The notes under the pieces: model-generated
Told to the model about the DNA's origin: nothing
The model's database searches: none
The model's input: only the letters and a program-made list of their open reading frames with translations
Position numbers and translations under genes: made by a program
From: Lunularia cruciata
Taxonomy: Eukaryota > Streptophyta > Marchantiopsida > Lunulariales > Lunulariaceae
Assembly: GCA_948567375.1 (NCBI GenBank)
Contig: OX419755.1
Location: forward strand, 38,259,001-38,323,000
Length of the DNA stretch: 64,000 bases
Reading direction: 5' to 3'
In this document: piece after piece, positions 48,891 through 60,694 of the stretch
How positions within the stretch are numbered: position 1 is the stretch's first letter
How the letters are laid out: every line of letters starts with the position of its first letter

Positions 48891-51351
48891 ATGTTGGTTA
48901 ATGTCAAGAAGCGGAGGCGTTTGGACATGATGAAGAAGTTGGAGGTTATCAATTTTCTCAATCAACCTGGAGCCACCCATGAACAAGCGGCATTGCATTT
49001 TGTAGTGGCGTGTCCGACTGTGACCAAAATCTGGAAAGAGAGGGAACTCATTAATCAGGTGGCATCTGATTCAAATTGAATTGTGTTGAAAAAATTTTTG
49101 ACATCAACTCGAGTGCAACTGCTTACCGATATGGTGCATCAATGGCATATGCGCGTTGAGATTGATGCACCCCTGCTGAATGTGACTGGTGAGGTGCTCA
49201 AGAATAAGGCTTTATTTTTCAAAGACAAGATCTTGCATGACTTTACCAAAAATTTGAAACCATCAGACTCAGTTGCTCTGCAGGTATTTGTTGCCTCGAA
49301 CGGATGGCTCAAGAAGTATTTGAATCATGTCTCAACAACTAGCAAGAAGAAGTGTGGAGAACACAACAGCCTCAATCCAATGCAGGTTGAGAAGCGTTTG
49401 CATGAAATTCTTGAAATGTTGAATGATGTCCTTCTTGAATGCATTATCAACATTGATGAGTTAGCTCTACATCATTACACCACATCATCAAGATCATTCT
49501 GCAAAGTCAATATGGATGGTCATGGTGTCAAGTGCAGCAAAGGACAAATCACATTGACTCTATGAGTTAGCACTTCAAGCAAGAAGTTTTGCACTCAGGT
49601 TATTACAAAGAGTGCACGTCCACGTGCTTTGAACAATATTCCAGATATAAGTAAGGCGTTTGGTATTATTTATGACCACCAAGCCAAAGCCTAGAAAGAC
49701 ATGTCCTCATATATGCACTTGCTGCACACATACAACAAAATTGCCAAGCAACGCAACAACATCTTCTATATCCTCTAGGATAACTGTTCATCACATGTTT
49801 GTGCGGATAAAAGTTTTGATCCAATGGGCTCACAAGAAACAGTCTTCAAGTATCAGAACCTATGCATCATTTTCTTCCCACCCAATGCCACTAGCGACTG
49901 TTAACCTCTTGATCAAGGTGTCATTTGCTCTTTCAAAGCACGCTCTTGCGGTGCACAACTGAACCATCTTCTTTTTGAGTATGAAATCTGGCAAACTGGT
50001 GAACGTGCACCCGCTTCTCAATTTCCAATCAACAACCATACGCACTTGTGCAATGTGCTTAGTTGGGTCAAATCAGGATCAGACGGTATCAAAGAGAACA
50101 CTATTTGACGGTGTTTTGTCAAAGCAAATTGTCTCCCTGTTGTTACAAACGTCATTGCCAATCAGTATATTGATCACTCTGCACCTATCTCTAAGCAAGC
50201 TGTCAATTATTTAGTGATAATGCTGATTGAAATAAGACTGGAGGAATCTTTCTCGGCATCATTGGGTCTTGATGACAAAATTTTTGACCAGGTTGTTGAA
50301 GAACTCATTGAAGTGGATGCACTTGATGCTATAGCTGACAATGAGCTTGACAACAATAACATTGTCCAGTTTGTTCTTGAACAGCACAACCTAATGCAGA
50401 ATTCCAGAAATATTGATGATGATGATGTTGAGGAGATCCCACCTTTGATAAGCGTTGAGCAAGCAAATCGGGCCTCTAACACCCATTTGTGCATGTGTGT
50501 GGTATTGTGATATTAGCTTGGTATTACAAGTACTTAAGAGATTTTATTTATATAGAGATAAAGGATGGTTCTATATTAGTCATGGTTAGCTAAAGTTAGT
50601 CATAGCTAAGATAGAGGGGACCTTACTTTAGAGGAAGTAGAAAAGATGAGCACCACTATTTTGGATTTTAGTGTGTTGACTTGGTATTATTCCTAGGTGT
50701 TTGGCTTTGAGGAAAGAGTTGAGAACTCTTGGGCCCGCAAGCTTTTTTGTTTTGGATTCTTCTTTAGTCCAAGGATAGCCCATGTGAAGGAATCCTTGAC
50801 TTAGTGGTTGGGTCAAGATAAGACCACATGCTTAGGGGAATATGCCCATGTAAATGGATATTCCTTTCTACTTTTTGACTTTACTTGACTTTTAGTCTAG
50901 TAACTTGAGTTACTACGGTAATTAGTAACTTTGGTACGCAACTATTTCACAAGTATATAAACAAGGGGTGAGGAGGTACTCATCATCCTTTCATTGCAAC
51001 TATCTCTCTCTCATTGAGTTCTCTAGTGAGCAATGTCTTGAGTCTTGGAGTGTTAGCCTTGGAGGAGTATGATGGAGTTTGGGTTCCTTGCCTTCTTAGT
51101 CCATGGTGCGCTACCATACTAGCCATGAGAGGTTCATCCTGAGTGAGAGACAGGCCGGCTCACAAGCCATCACAGATTTAATTAGCTTTCTCTCTCTTGA
51201 ATCATTGCTTTCTCCAAAACTTCAAAGCAACCTGCTTTCCAACCTTCAAAAAGCTAGTTGGCCATTGATTCATCAACAAAAAGTTGAGAAAAATAGGTTG
51301 CTGAAACAATCCGTTTTATCGATGTATTTTACCTCGGACCAACCACAATAA
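48891..51351 (+). pseudogene. CENP-B/Tigger-like transposase, broken by nonsense codons and an LTR
   Basis: About 588 codons in one frame (48891-50474, then 51169-51351 after the LTR). Order: CENP-B N-terminal helix-turn-helix (MLVNVKKRRRLDMMKKLEVI...), CENP-B-type DNA-binding domain ending FVASNGWLKKYL (about 49290), then a DDE_1 core with INIDELAL (first Asp, ~49453), DNCSSH (second, ~49779) and PPNATS...PLDQGVICSFK (third, ~49908). It would cut and paste the element at TA sites. Six in-frame stops (49077, 49563, 49692, 49776, 49902, 50106) each need one transition, and there is no frameshift. 43 residues separate the last two Asp, longer than the roughly 30-36 usual in Tigger/pogo. The C-terminal end (ITDLISFLSLESLL...) follows the LTR. 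Confidence 0.88.
50475..51164 (+). repeat. Solo LTR-A inside the Tigger transposase
   Basis: LTR-A in the orientation opposite to the other copies: starts tctaacacccatttgtg and ends ggccggctcaca. Flanks ggcc (50471-50474) and agcc (51165-51168) are a 4 bp duplication with one change. Removing the LTR plus four bases rejoins cgg gcc with atc aca in the transposase frame. Confidence 0.9.
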
Positions 51352-51629
51352 CCTTAGTCAATGGAGAGAACTATCGGGATTTGACGTTTCATAAAAATGC
51401 CACATTAATTTGTTGCTACATTCCCCTTTCACACAACCCATAATAGCGCTCTTGAAATACAGATAGGATGCTATCTCCATATTTACACTATAGAACTGGC
51501 ACTATTGGTATCATCATGTCACTATTGCACAATTGTGACGTACTGTTATTATTGGGCAAATTTACTAGGTCTAGACTAATTGTTCTAGGGTTCTTGGTCA
51601 CTAAAGAGAGGATGTTACTCATACAAGGT

Positions 51630-51654
51630 GGCACTATTTGGAGGTTTTACTCTG
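51630..51654 (-). repeat. Right terminal inverted repeat of the Tigger element
   Basis: Reverse complement reads CAGAGTAAAACCTCCA; TA follows at 51655-51656. Subterminal cactattg motifs lie near 51499 and 51521. Confidence 0.93.
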
Positions 51655-52251
51655 TATTTTCAGCAATAAATATTTTGGATATTTGCGACATTGATTCCGT
51701 ACTGAATCAACATAAGAAACATTCCCCATATACCATTTAAAAAATTTTAAACTTTTAATAAGGGAACTTCTAATGTATTTGGCTTTCACTTAGGGACGTA
51801 GAGGGAGTGTGGAGCCGGGAGGGGAAAGGGAGAGATGAGAGTAGAAAAATCTGTATTTTCTGAGTGCTCTCTTGCATATAGCACTTGAGTGAATAGATTC
51901 CGTTCGGTTTTTTTGATTTTGGTTCCAAATTGAAGATAACAGAGAATTGAGTACAAAGTTATAAGGATTTTTAGGATTTTTAGGGTTTAGAGTGATCAGT
52001 ACACATTGAAAGTGATGGAGTGATGGGTCAAGAATTTTCATTTATAATCTCTTTTTTTCATATTAAGTTCCATGGGAATTTAGTTTGAAAACTTTGGAGA
52101 TGGAAATTGAAAATTATGAGAGTTTATCATTTTTAGGGTTTGGAGAGATTGTATCTTCTTGTGTGAGTTGGGATGTGAGGGGTTGTGGTTTGGCAGGTGT
52201 GGGAAGATATGGAGATTAGCATCTTGTGCTATTGCTATTCTTGTACTAGCC
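51655..52251. other. No recognised gene; presumed 5' flank or leader of the non-LTR element
   Basis: No open frame of interest. The stretch leads into the zinc-finger ORF at 52252. Confidence 0.4.
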
Positions 52252-54898
52252 ATGGTTACACCTCCCCGTGTGGGACCGCTTAGAATGGCTCGGAATATAC
52301 CATGCCCGGAGTGTCACCGATGATTTACCTTGCAAGGAGCAAAGACCCATGTGATAAGGATGTACAAGGGCTATGATTGGACCACTTGGGATGCCCACAT
52401 GAGGTGAGCGACCACATTGGGATTAACACTCGAGATTATGCACGCTTCTTCTATCCAATCATTGATCATTCTTGGGATACCGATCAAGTCGTGGGAATGG
52501 TTAGCTTCTCATGCGTGTTGCATTTTGGGGTTATTTGAGATTAGTTTTCCATATCCACGTCTATTCCATATGCTACTCTGCACACTCCATGATGATGCCA
52601 GATAGGCTTTTTGCCTACCACTTGATAGTTTGACATGTGATCTCTTGGACGCGTTAGCATGGTTCCTATTCCTCTTACTACGTTGATGGTGTCTTTGTTA
52701 TGCTAGAGTAGGATGTGCGGGGCATAAAGAGGTGGATGCTAGATTTCATTGATTTCAAGCGGGGGATTGGGCGGCCCTTCAGGAGGAGTCTATTAGGGCT
52801 ACATGTTTTGAGAGACAAGTTTCACCACATGATACCATAGAGTCCACTTGATTACAACGGTGTAGGAGTAGGACATTGGGTCAGCCGGGAGAGTTTAGTA
52901 GAGCAACACAAATGCTACACCCTTTGTCTATGGCAAGTCCTACTAATGAGACTATCTCTTCTCTACGCTTATGACATCCTATAGTTGTAAAGGGACTACC
53001 ATAAGAGGTCTTAGACTATCATCTTGAGCAACCTTTATGTCTTGATAGGTTGCTTTTTGCACAAGCATTGTGCATTGCCCTTGCCTTTCCTCAAGAGGCT
53101 TGTCAAGGATGGATTATGAGCACCTTAGAGATTGCTTTCAAGCAGATGATCCTTCTAGTGGTTTTACCAAGTTGTTTCAAGTGGCTATAGTAGTAGCAAG
53201 AGGAGACATTCCTTTATATGTTAGTCCAATGTTAGGTGCTAGTTGACTTCTTGCAATGGAGAAGGACATTAGAGATATTAGACAGATTGCTATTAGAGAG
53301 ATCTTTTTGCATTTGGTCAATTGTACCATTGTCTTTCAACATCATTCTCACTTTTGATAGCACCTTAGTCCAAATTAGTTTGGAATAGCTACACTTGGAA
53401 GATGTGAGGCTACATCTTTAGGCATTAGGGCACTCCATTCAAAGTGGGTCGTCCTACAAGTGGATGTTGAGAACACTTTTAATAGTGTCTCACGAGCATC
53501 TATCTTTAGAGAGCTTAGGGAGGTTGGTAGATCCTTGGTGAGTCTTATTCCTTTTGTGCGGTCTTTTTATGGCTCTCTTGCTTCCATTTACTATCAGCAT
53601 GGTGGTTCATAGGAGGGATTCACCATCTTAGAGTCAACTGTGGATACACGTCAAGGAGATCCTTTAGGGGGACTCTTATTTGCCATGGCTCACTTAAGAG
53701 CTCTCCTATCTAATACTTTGGCCATGCTAGGTTGTGTATTTCTCTCCTTGACAGATGACATACACATTGTGTGCCCTGTAGATCAGATTAGGTAGGCCTT
53801 TGACCACTTGACTACCGAGCTACATTTAGTAGGCTTGAGAGTCAAGGTGTCAAAGTGTAGGGCATGGTCCCCTTTAGGTATTTCTCCCTACCTTGAGCTT
53901 CCTGAGAGGGTGTATCACATCTACAAATGGACTACATGTTCTTGGAGTGCCAATAGGATCCAAGGATTTTGTCACACGCTTCTTAGATGATGCACTTGTA
54001 GAGGATGTTCTCCAAGGGATGACCTTCCATTACTAAGAGATCCATAGGTGGCATTTGGTATACTCTCCTCTACTATTGCTTGTCTATTGTCCTACCTCAT
54101 CCGTATAGTTCATCCCTCCTTGTCTTTCCTATCATGTTTAAGAGCCTTTGATTATCGGAGTCTTTGGTGATATTATTAGACCAATAACATTTGAGTGTGT
54201 GATAGGGGATTTGGCACATAGACAAATGGCTCTGTCTATCTCATGTGGAGGGGTTGGTTGCTATCTATGGAGGATACTGCACCTACTCCGGCAAGGGTGC
54301 AAGCTCTTGGATCCTCGCTTGACCGTGCATTAGTGCATTCCAACTCGCACCAACTACTTTCTCTACAACAATGAGGTTTCACCTAGGTTTAGTCCACCCA
54401 TCTGCATCTTCATTACTCACTTGCGAGTGTGGTTCTATACTAGATGCAGCCATGGTCCATGTGACATGATGTCCTTTTGGAGGATAGAGGATAGCTACCC
54501 ATGATGCTATTAGGGACATAGTGTTTGCTATGGCACTAGAAAGTGGATACTTGGCTTGGAGGGAGCGTTCATATACTTTGTAGACGACATGTGTCAGGGC
54601 GGACTTATACTTGGTCTCATATGATTAGGTGATAGTAGCGGATGTCCTAGTTACAGACCCTATGCGAGATACAATTTTGGAGGGAATGATTACCCATTTC
54701 CTTGGATGGGCGGCAAGTTTAGCACCAAGTCGCAAGGTCTCCAAGTATAGGGGCATGCAGCAAGGTTACCTCTTTGTTCCTCTAGCTTTGGAGTTATATG
54801 GAACTATGGACACAACATTCGACACATTGTCAAGGATTGCACGAGAGCTTATCATGTTAGGCGCCAAGGGGTATCACTCTCACTCTCATGCTTTGTAG
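52252..54898 (+). pseudogene. Decayed non-LTR-type reverse transcriptase with N-terminal zinc-finger-like motif
   Basis: ATG at 52252 opens MVTPPRVGPLRMARNIPCPE with a C-P-E-C...H pattern resembling a C2H2 finger. Around 53430-53910 one frame (two TAG stops) holds RT motif A VDVENTFNSVSRASI, motif B TRQGDPLGGLLFAMA and motif C LTDDIHIV (TDD in place of the usual ADD). A distal segment (54629-54898) has VLVTDPMRD and FVPLALELYG. The middle part 52700-53400 is frame-shifted. No LTRs flank it. The QGDPLG and DDIHIV spelling fits non-LTR RTs; the lineage is not assigned. Confidence 0.75.
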
Positions 54899-55629
54899 CA
54901 TACTTTAGACCACTTGTGTCCATTGCTTTATAGAGGACCGTGGTTGGTGCAATCCATAAGAGAGCAATCAACTAGGTGATGCTTCTTGGTATACTCCAAT
55001 TGTTTGTAGACCGCACTACTTGCATAGCGTGGATACCTTAGGTGCATTGAGGCAAATTTCTCACATAGACTCTATTGGAGCTTAGCACCATTTTACCTTT
55101 TTCATCTCTCCCTTGTAAGGATTGATGGGGTCTTCCCCTCCTTCATTTTTTATGCGCTGTCTCCGTTCTCCCCTTTTCTAAATCAACCATATCCCACGTT
55201 TCCATGACAGTTATGAGTCTTTTTGTACAATATTAAAAAAATAAAATTATTTTGAGGCGTATCGATTCCCTAATGAGGAGAACCACTACACTGTGCCGCG
55301 TAGTTATGGCCCACTTGAGCACAGAACTGCATATCCTACCCAACTGGCAATAATTAAACAATCTGACATTTTGCACATTTTCCATGCGGAAGGAAAAGAG
55401 CGACCGCATAGAAAACACGGAGGATGGGAAGAACCGTCAAGCCGTACAAGTGTGAGAAAAGATATGTAAAATGTGGCTTAGACCCTGCGGTGTGCGCAAC
55501 ACTTTTTTCAACTCTGAAGAGAAGAGGCAAGCACGGGTCGATTTGCATCGATTTGTACAAAAGCTTTGTGTAGTCTTGAGTTGTGGTGGGGATTGACTAA
55601 GTAAGTGAGTGTTGGGGAGATTGAAGAAG
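54899..55629. other. Upstream region of the PLD gene
   Basis: No open frame and no match to the repeat families of this window. It should hold the PLD promoter and 5' UTR; I did not find a convincing TATA box. Confidence 0.4.
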
Positions 55630-57691
55630 ATGGCAGTCTCGTCGTCGTTGCTTTTGTTATTGATGATTCTGGGAACACAAAATTATGTGTCGGGGGAGAA
55701 GCCAAGGTGTAAGGCATGGTTGGTGGAATCGGTTCCGACTAATATGCCCGAGCTTCGACGCATCCCAGGTATGTTGCAAACAGGTGATGTACTGCAATGG
55801 ATAGCGGGAAATGCAACCGAGTCGCTGGACGTCACAGCACAATACTGGCAACTTCTTTCACATCCGGAGAGAAGCGATTCCGGAGAATACGGATTTTCCA
55901 AAGCTGCCATGAATTCGTTTGGAGCGGATGTTGGTAGACAAGTGCACGCAAGTCTGGAAAAGGCGGCCGAGCGAGGGCTGCCAATCAGGTGAGAGAGGAA
56001 GAAAATTGCATTGTATTGAAGCTAAGAGAAATCGAATTGAACTGAAGCTTAAGTGTGAAGAAAGAGCGGCTGCTCACTTTGAGGACTGATGTGACTTTGC
56101 TGCTTGCTACACTGCAGAATTGCGCAACACTCAGGCGTCTACCCCGATTTTGTATCAGAGTCTACCGCTCTTGCGGCTGGAAGAAGTAACGTTCAAAACC
56201 GGACCTTGTTACTGAAGGATTGGTGGGGTACAGGCATCATTCATCAAAAAGTATGGATTGCAGATAAAAAGCACTTTTACGTGGGATCAGCTAACAATGA
56301 TTGGAAATCCTTGACCCAGGTATTAAAACAATAACAACTGAATTTCATTTCTGCATTTTATTTACTCTAGCAGAAGGAGGGCACGCATGCATCGGCAAAA
56401 TAAGTTGATCTCTTTCTCCAGGTCAAAGAACTTGGAATTTACCTCACCGACTGTCCACAAATTGGAGGTGAACTGACTCAGTTCTTTGACAACGTATGGG
56501 CACTGACGACTTTAAATGCATCCAAATTAACGAAAACTGTATGGGATGAAAAGTGGCAAGCCAATAGACTGTTGCCATGTTGGTCCCTTACCATTCCAGC
56601 TGCAGATCGTTGCAGGTATGTAAATATGCTGACTATACCACCATACGCACATCCTTCAACCTGCATTCAATCTTCAGCATGGGAAGACTCAACTCACGTG
56701 GGAGCTTCACAGGTCTCCGCTTCCTCCATACTACCATACGAAGCGCAGCAAAAGATGGGGATACTCTTACGTCGAGGATCCACTCATGTTTGACCTAGAG
56801 TTGGAGAGTCCAGGCGACAACCCTTCTAAGGCCATTGGGAACCAGACTTACTTGTCATTCGCGCCCTCAGAGGTACGTACATGGTGAAGGCGACTGTGGA
56901 CTTACAGAGAGAGCCATCAATATCAAGGCTGATGTGCTAATTCGGCTTCCACGTGTGTGCAGCTCTTGTTTAAAAATCATCAATCGGATGAACAGGCTCT
57001 TGTGGAAACGATATTATCAGTGCCAGTGAACGGAACCGTTCGTATAAACACCATGAATTGGTTGAGTCGTTCACAGTTCACTAGGCCACAGATATTTTGG
57101 ACAGCCTTGTATACTGCCATCGGGAAGGTAAGTTGGTGGTTTCCCAGATCCGTGTCCTCATTATGAAAGCTCACAAAAGCAAATCTTGTCAGGAGCCCTG
57201 GATTCATGTTCTGTACTCATCCCCTGTAATATACTCTTGCCGTGCAGGTCGTTTTGGCCAAGGGAGCAACGGTGAAGATATTAGCTGCTGATTGGTCCCA
57301 CAATATCAGAGGACAGACCGAATCCCTCCGAAGCCTCGAAGATATCAACTCAATATGTGGCACCTGTGTAGGAAAGGTGCAAGTTAAGCTGTTTCAGGTC
57401 CCTGACTTTAATTCCACGGGTCCATTTCTAGATAAAAACCAGCAAGTTACAGGGAACAAGTACCCTGACTACTCGCGGGTCAGCCATGCAAAATTCGCTG
57501 TCAGCGACGTACGAGCACATATTGGCACAAGTAACATGATATGGGATTACTATCACAATACTGGAGGTGTTAGTCTGGGCACCTACAACCCGATTCTGGT
57601 AGCTCGGATGCAACAAGTCTTCGAAGCCGACTGGGAGTCCCCCTATACTGTACCTGTGGGTGATCCCTCGGCAATCCTCGTACACATCTAG
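55630..57691 (+). CDS. PLD3/4-like phospholipase D family protein (SP-PLD), six exons
   Basis: Exons 55630-55988, 56118-56319, 56422-56615, 56713-56872, 56963-57127 and 57248-57691; all five introns (90-129 bp) are GT-AG and phases match, giving 507 codons ending in TAG. The N terminus [20 protein letters not shown] is a signal peptide, so the protein enters the secretory pathway. Two HKD catalytic motifs are complete: H162-Q-K164-V-W-I-A-D169 with GSANNDW, and H440-A-K442-F-A-V-S-D447 with [10 protein letters not shown]. Length, double HKD and SLTQVKELG match PLD3/PLD4-type proteins, which in animals act as 5' exonucleases in lysosomes; a plant signal-peptide PLD class (SP-PLD) is known. C2 or PX/PH domains of ordinary plant PLDs are absent. 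ATG 55630 is chosen because it directly precedes the signal peptide. It appears functional; the biochemical activity is inferred. Confidence 0.9.
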
Positions 57692-59959
57692 ATAGCTAGA
57701 TAAGGATGTTTCTAAAGACCCGTTGAAAGTTACTCGTAGGCATACGGGGATCACCATCCCTCTCTTTGATATGTAGTTGGCATTGGAATGTTGTGGGTAT
57801 CCTGGTTGATGAGGGAACTGAGAATAAACGTCCTGAGATTATTAATTTGACCGTCTGGACAGGTTCGGTCATGGGCAACCTACATTCAACATTAACTGAT
57901 CTTAATGAACAGATATTATGCTTTTGCTTGTCGAAAGGTGCAACAATCACTAACCTGTGCTGTCCACTCAAGTTCCAGCTAGTAGATGAAACAACCTATT
58001 GTCTGGGCAGACTTGGCCATCGCCACTTTCATTCAATAATAACCTCCACTCTTAGAAGCTGAAACTCCACGATGCCTTGTGCGAAAGGTAGAAAACCAAG
58101 AGGTGCAGCAAATAATGGTTGCAACTAATGAGATACAACCACAATAACGTCAAACTTGGAATGTGTACTTCCTTGCTTTCAACGTTCTGGAAAGATTATG
58201 AAGAAAGGTAGTTCTTGCCTTTCAAAGTTGCTCAGCTTGCTGCACAGATTCAAAAAGGTAGAAGAGATGTAGTCTCCAACTTTTCGACGATGAGAACACA
58301 TGTTTTGCATGGAAATAACAAATTTCCTCACTCAAGTCAATATCGAGCGTGTAACATTACCATCTAGAACTACTGCAAAACGGAAGCGCATTCTTCGAAT
58401 CCAATTTTTCCTTCACCCTTTGCAACATCAACTACTGATGTCACTTATGTTACAGTGGAAATCGTCGGTGCTCAATTTTGCCTTCACCGTTTGCAACATC
58501 AACCACTGATGTTACTTTTGTTACAGTGGAAATCGTCGGTACTCGTCATTCCAGGGAAAACCGGGGGTCTGTTGGCCTCTAGTTCCACCAGACAGTGAGT
58601 GAACTTACAGAGGTAGCATGACGAGAGGACAGGCTACAAGTTCTTGAAATAGATTACCGTCAATATGCTTCTGATGAATCATCTCCATACTCATTCTTAA
58701 AAACCTCCTGACATGTGCCAACGGATGCTCTTCAAACTTAGCTCTTGTATATCCTTCTCTCATACCTCCTCGTCAATAACCGTGGCAAGTTTGTCAATAT
58801 TGTTCGGTAACATATAGGTTATCATGCATTCTTTACTTGTCCGAACGGGGCTCAAATACTTAGATAGGATCATTTTGTGTTCATACTCTGGTTTTGTTAC
58901 CAAAAATTTCTCTACTTATTTACTCTTTTCTATAAAGTTTGGAGGTAACCAATTTCCTTATAAAATTTTAGTTGGATTAGGGTTTAAATGCAACAAGATC
59001 GCGTAGATTAAAATTCAAAAAAAATACAACATTAAGGATCAATAGATTTGTTCTATCTACAACGATAATTGATTGCAGCTTTTCCTATTTCAGGTTATGG
59101 TTGAAGGATTGACAACTTGTTGGGGAGTTCTTGATACTTGTTTGACCATTGAACCAAAACTATGGTAAAAATTTACAAGACCTAAGAATTGAATTTCATT
59201 TAAGGTTTCAAATTAGAATTTTGAGCTACAAAATTGGAAACTTTCATGACAATGGACTCTAATAATCAGACTGAGAAAAATTTTATATGATTAAAAAACT
59301 GATGTCATAGACTATCAATTGAGTCCTAACATGTCTAATTTGAACCATAGTGAAAATTATTTCACTATGTTCTTTGGCCAAACCTCAAGATTATCTACAC
59401 AACAACACACCATAAGAACAATAGATTACTTTCTAGATTACAATAAGAAAGCATCTCTTGGACAAAGCGAAGATGCTTTAAGGTTCTTGTGTACAAGAAG
59501 AATGGAGAGTTGTGGCTTAGTTGCTTGTTAAGTTGTTTGTATTTATATTCTTTCCATGATTTACATGCTTGATTTTCTGCCCAATTGATTAAGATTGGTG
59601 TGTGCATTGCAGTCAATTTTCCTTATATGCAATGTGTTTGTCATTGGTTTGTTGCATGTAATGATCATCAAACCAAGAGTGAGTGTTGTGATGGTAAGTT
59701 AATAAAGAGGTGGAGCATTCCAAACTTGTAGAGCTTGCTTAAGTCCATAAAGACCCTTTTTCAATAAACAAACTTGGTTTGGGTATCTTGGATCTTTATA
59801 TCTAGATGGTTAAATCATGTGGACCTTGTCTTCCAAATCTCCACCTAATTTCTTTAAGTTGAACGTTAAGGTTAAGTCCTCCAAATTTTCATCTTTCCAA
59901 TAAAGGACTTGCATTATTAGTGGAAAAATTAGAGAGTAAATTTTCTATGGGTTGAGAGA
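57692..59959. other. Downstream region of the PLD gene; no other gene recognised
   Basis: Contains the PLD 3' UTR (aataaac at 57822 and ttcaataataacc near 58030 are possible poly(A) signals), a 71 bp tandem duplication, then AT-rich sequence with no notable frame. Confidence 0.5.
58402..58543. repeat. Two-copy tandem duplication, 71 bp unit
   Basis: caatttttccttcaccc at 58402 recurs as caattttgccttcaccg at 58473; both units contain ttacagtggaaatcgtcggt. Confidence 0.92.
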
Positions 59960-60694
59960 TGTAAAACTCCGAGGACAAGAGAAGAGAGAAAACACAGATT
60001 GCACACTCAAACAATTGATGCCCCAAGGGAGCACCTTCTCTTTATTATATAGACAAAGAGGATCTCCTCCAAGGAAGCTCCACCATAGGATTAGGGACAC
60101 AGATAGGTGACATGTCAGCAAGCTCCACCCTTGGATTACTTACTTGGATGGGTGACATGTCTGTTCTAGGTCCTATCCGGTTGGTCAAACAAGCTTTGAC
60201 CGGAGGGAATCTTTTAGGGAATCTTCCTGTAGGAATCTCAGAATCCCGTAAGGTACCATTGGAAAGCTCTCCACAAGACAAAGCAGGGGGGAGGGAAGGC
60301 CAGCCTTTTCTCTGTTTGGGGGGGAATCTGCACATTTTCGAGGCCTAATTCATTTGTTTAGACCTCCGAAATTGCCTTCAAAGATTTCAGGCATATTTTG
60401 GTTCCTACTCTATTAGTAGAAGTCCCCTTTTGGTGATACTTCTTTCTGATCTGTTTAGTCCATCATGTGTAACATCCTTCTAGATGTTACCAAACCAATT
60501 CTCACCTTTAAATCATATGTCTAGCTATTGGTTCTAAGGTTCTCAAGTCTATTTTGGTTTTTGCCCTATTAGTAGAAGTACTCTTTTGGTGATACTTCTA
60601 TCTGATCTATTTTGACCATCATGTATAACATCATTCTAGATGTTACCAAACCAAATTTCACATCTAGATCATATGGCTAGCTCTTGGTATTACA
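59960..60694 (-). repeat. Solo LTR-C with exact 5 bp target duplication
   Basis: Starts tgtaaaactccgagg, ends cttggtattaca, flanked by agaga on both sides (59955-59959, 60695-60699). It carries a TATA-like region (ttattatatag near 60040). Within it, a 157 bp segment is tandemly duplicated (60394-60550 and 60551-60694). Confidence 0.92.

Larger units (their letters stand above)
48376..51654 (+). mobile_element. Tigger/pogo-type DNA transposon (Tc1/mariner superfamily)
   Basis: Bounded by 25 bp terminal inverted repeats (48376-48400 and 51630-51654, 23 of 25 matching, CAGAGTAAAACCTCC identical) and flanked by TA on both sides (48374-48375, 51655-51656), the target duplication of this superfamily. 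It encodes a CENP-B-like transposase and contains a 690 bp solo LTR-A; without that the element is about 2.59 kb, normal for an autonomous Tigger. Tandem repeats lie between the left end and the ATG. The transposase is inactive because of nonsense codons. Confidence 0.93.

Noticed and set aside
55609-55629. Upstream GTG start for the PLD gene
   Set aside because: The frame is open to 55609, but the first ATG at 55630 directly starts a good signal peptide.
56577-56798. Alternative acceptor (cttcag before catggg) for PLD exon 4
   Set aside because: That frame hits a stop at about 56796; the acceptor at 56711-56712 joins in phase and reads on to the conserved YLSFAP stretch.
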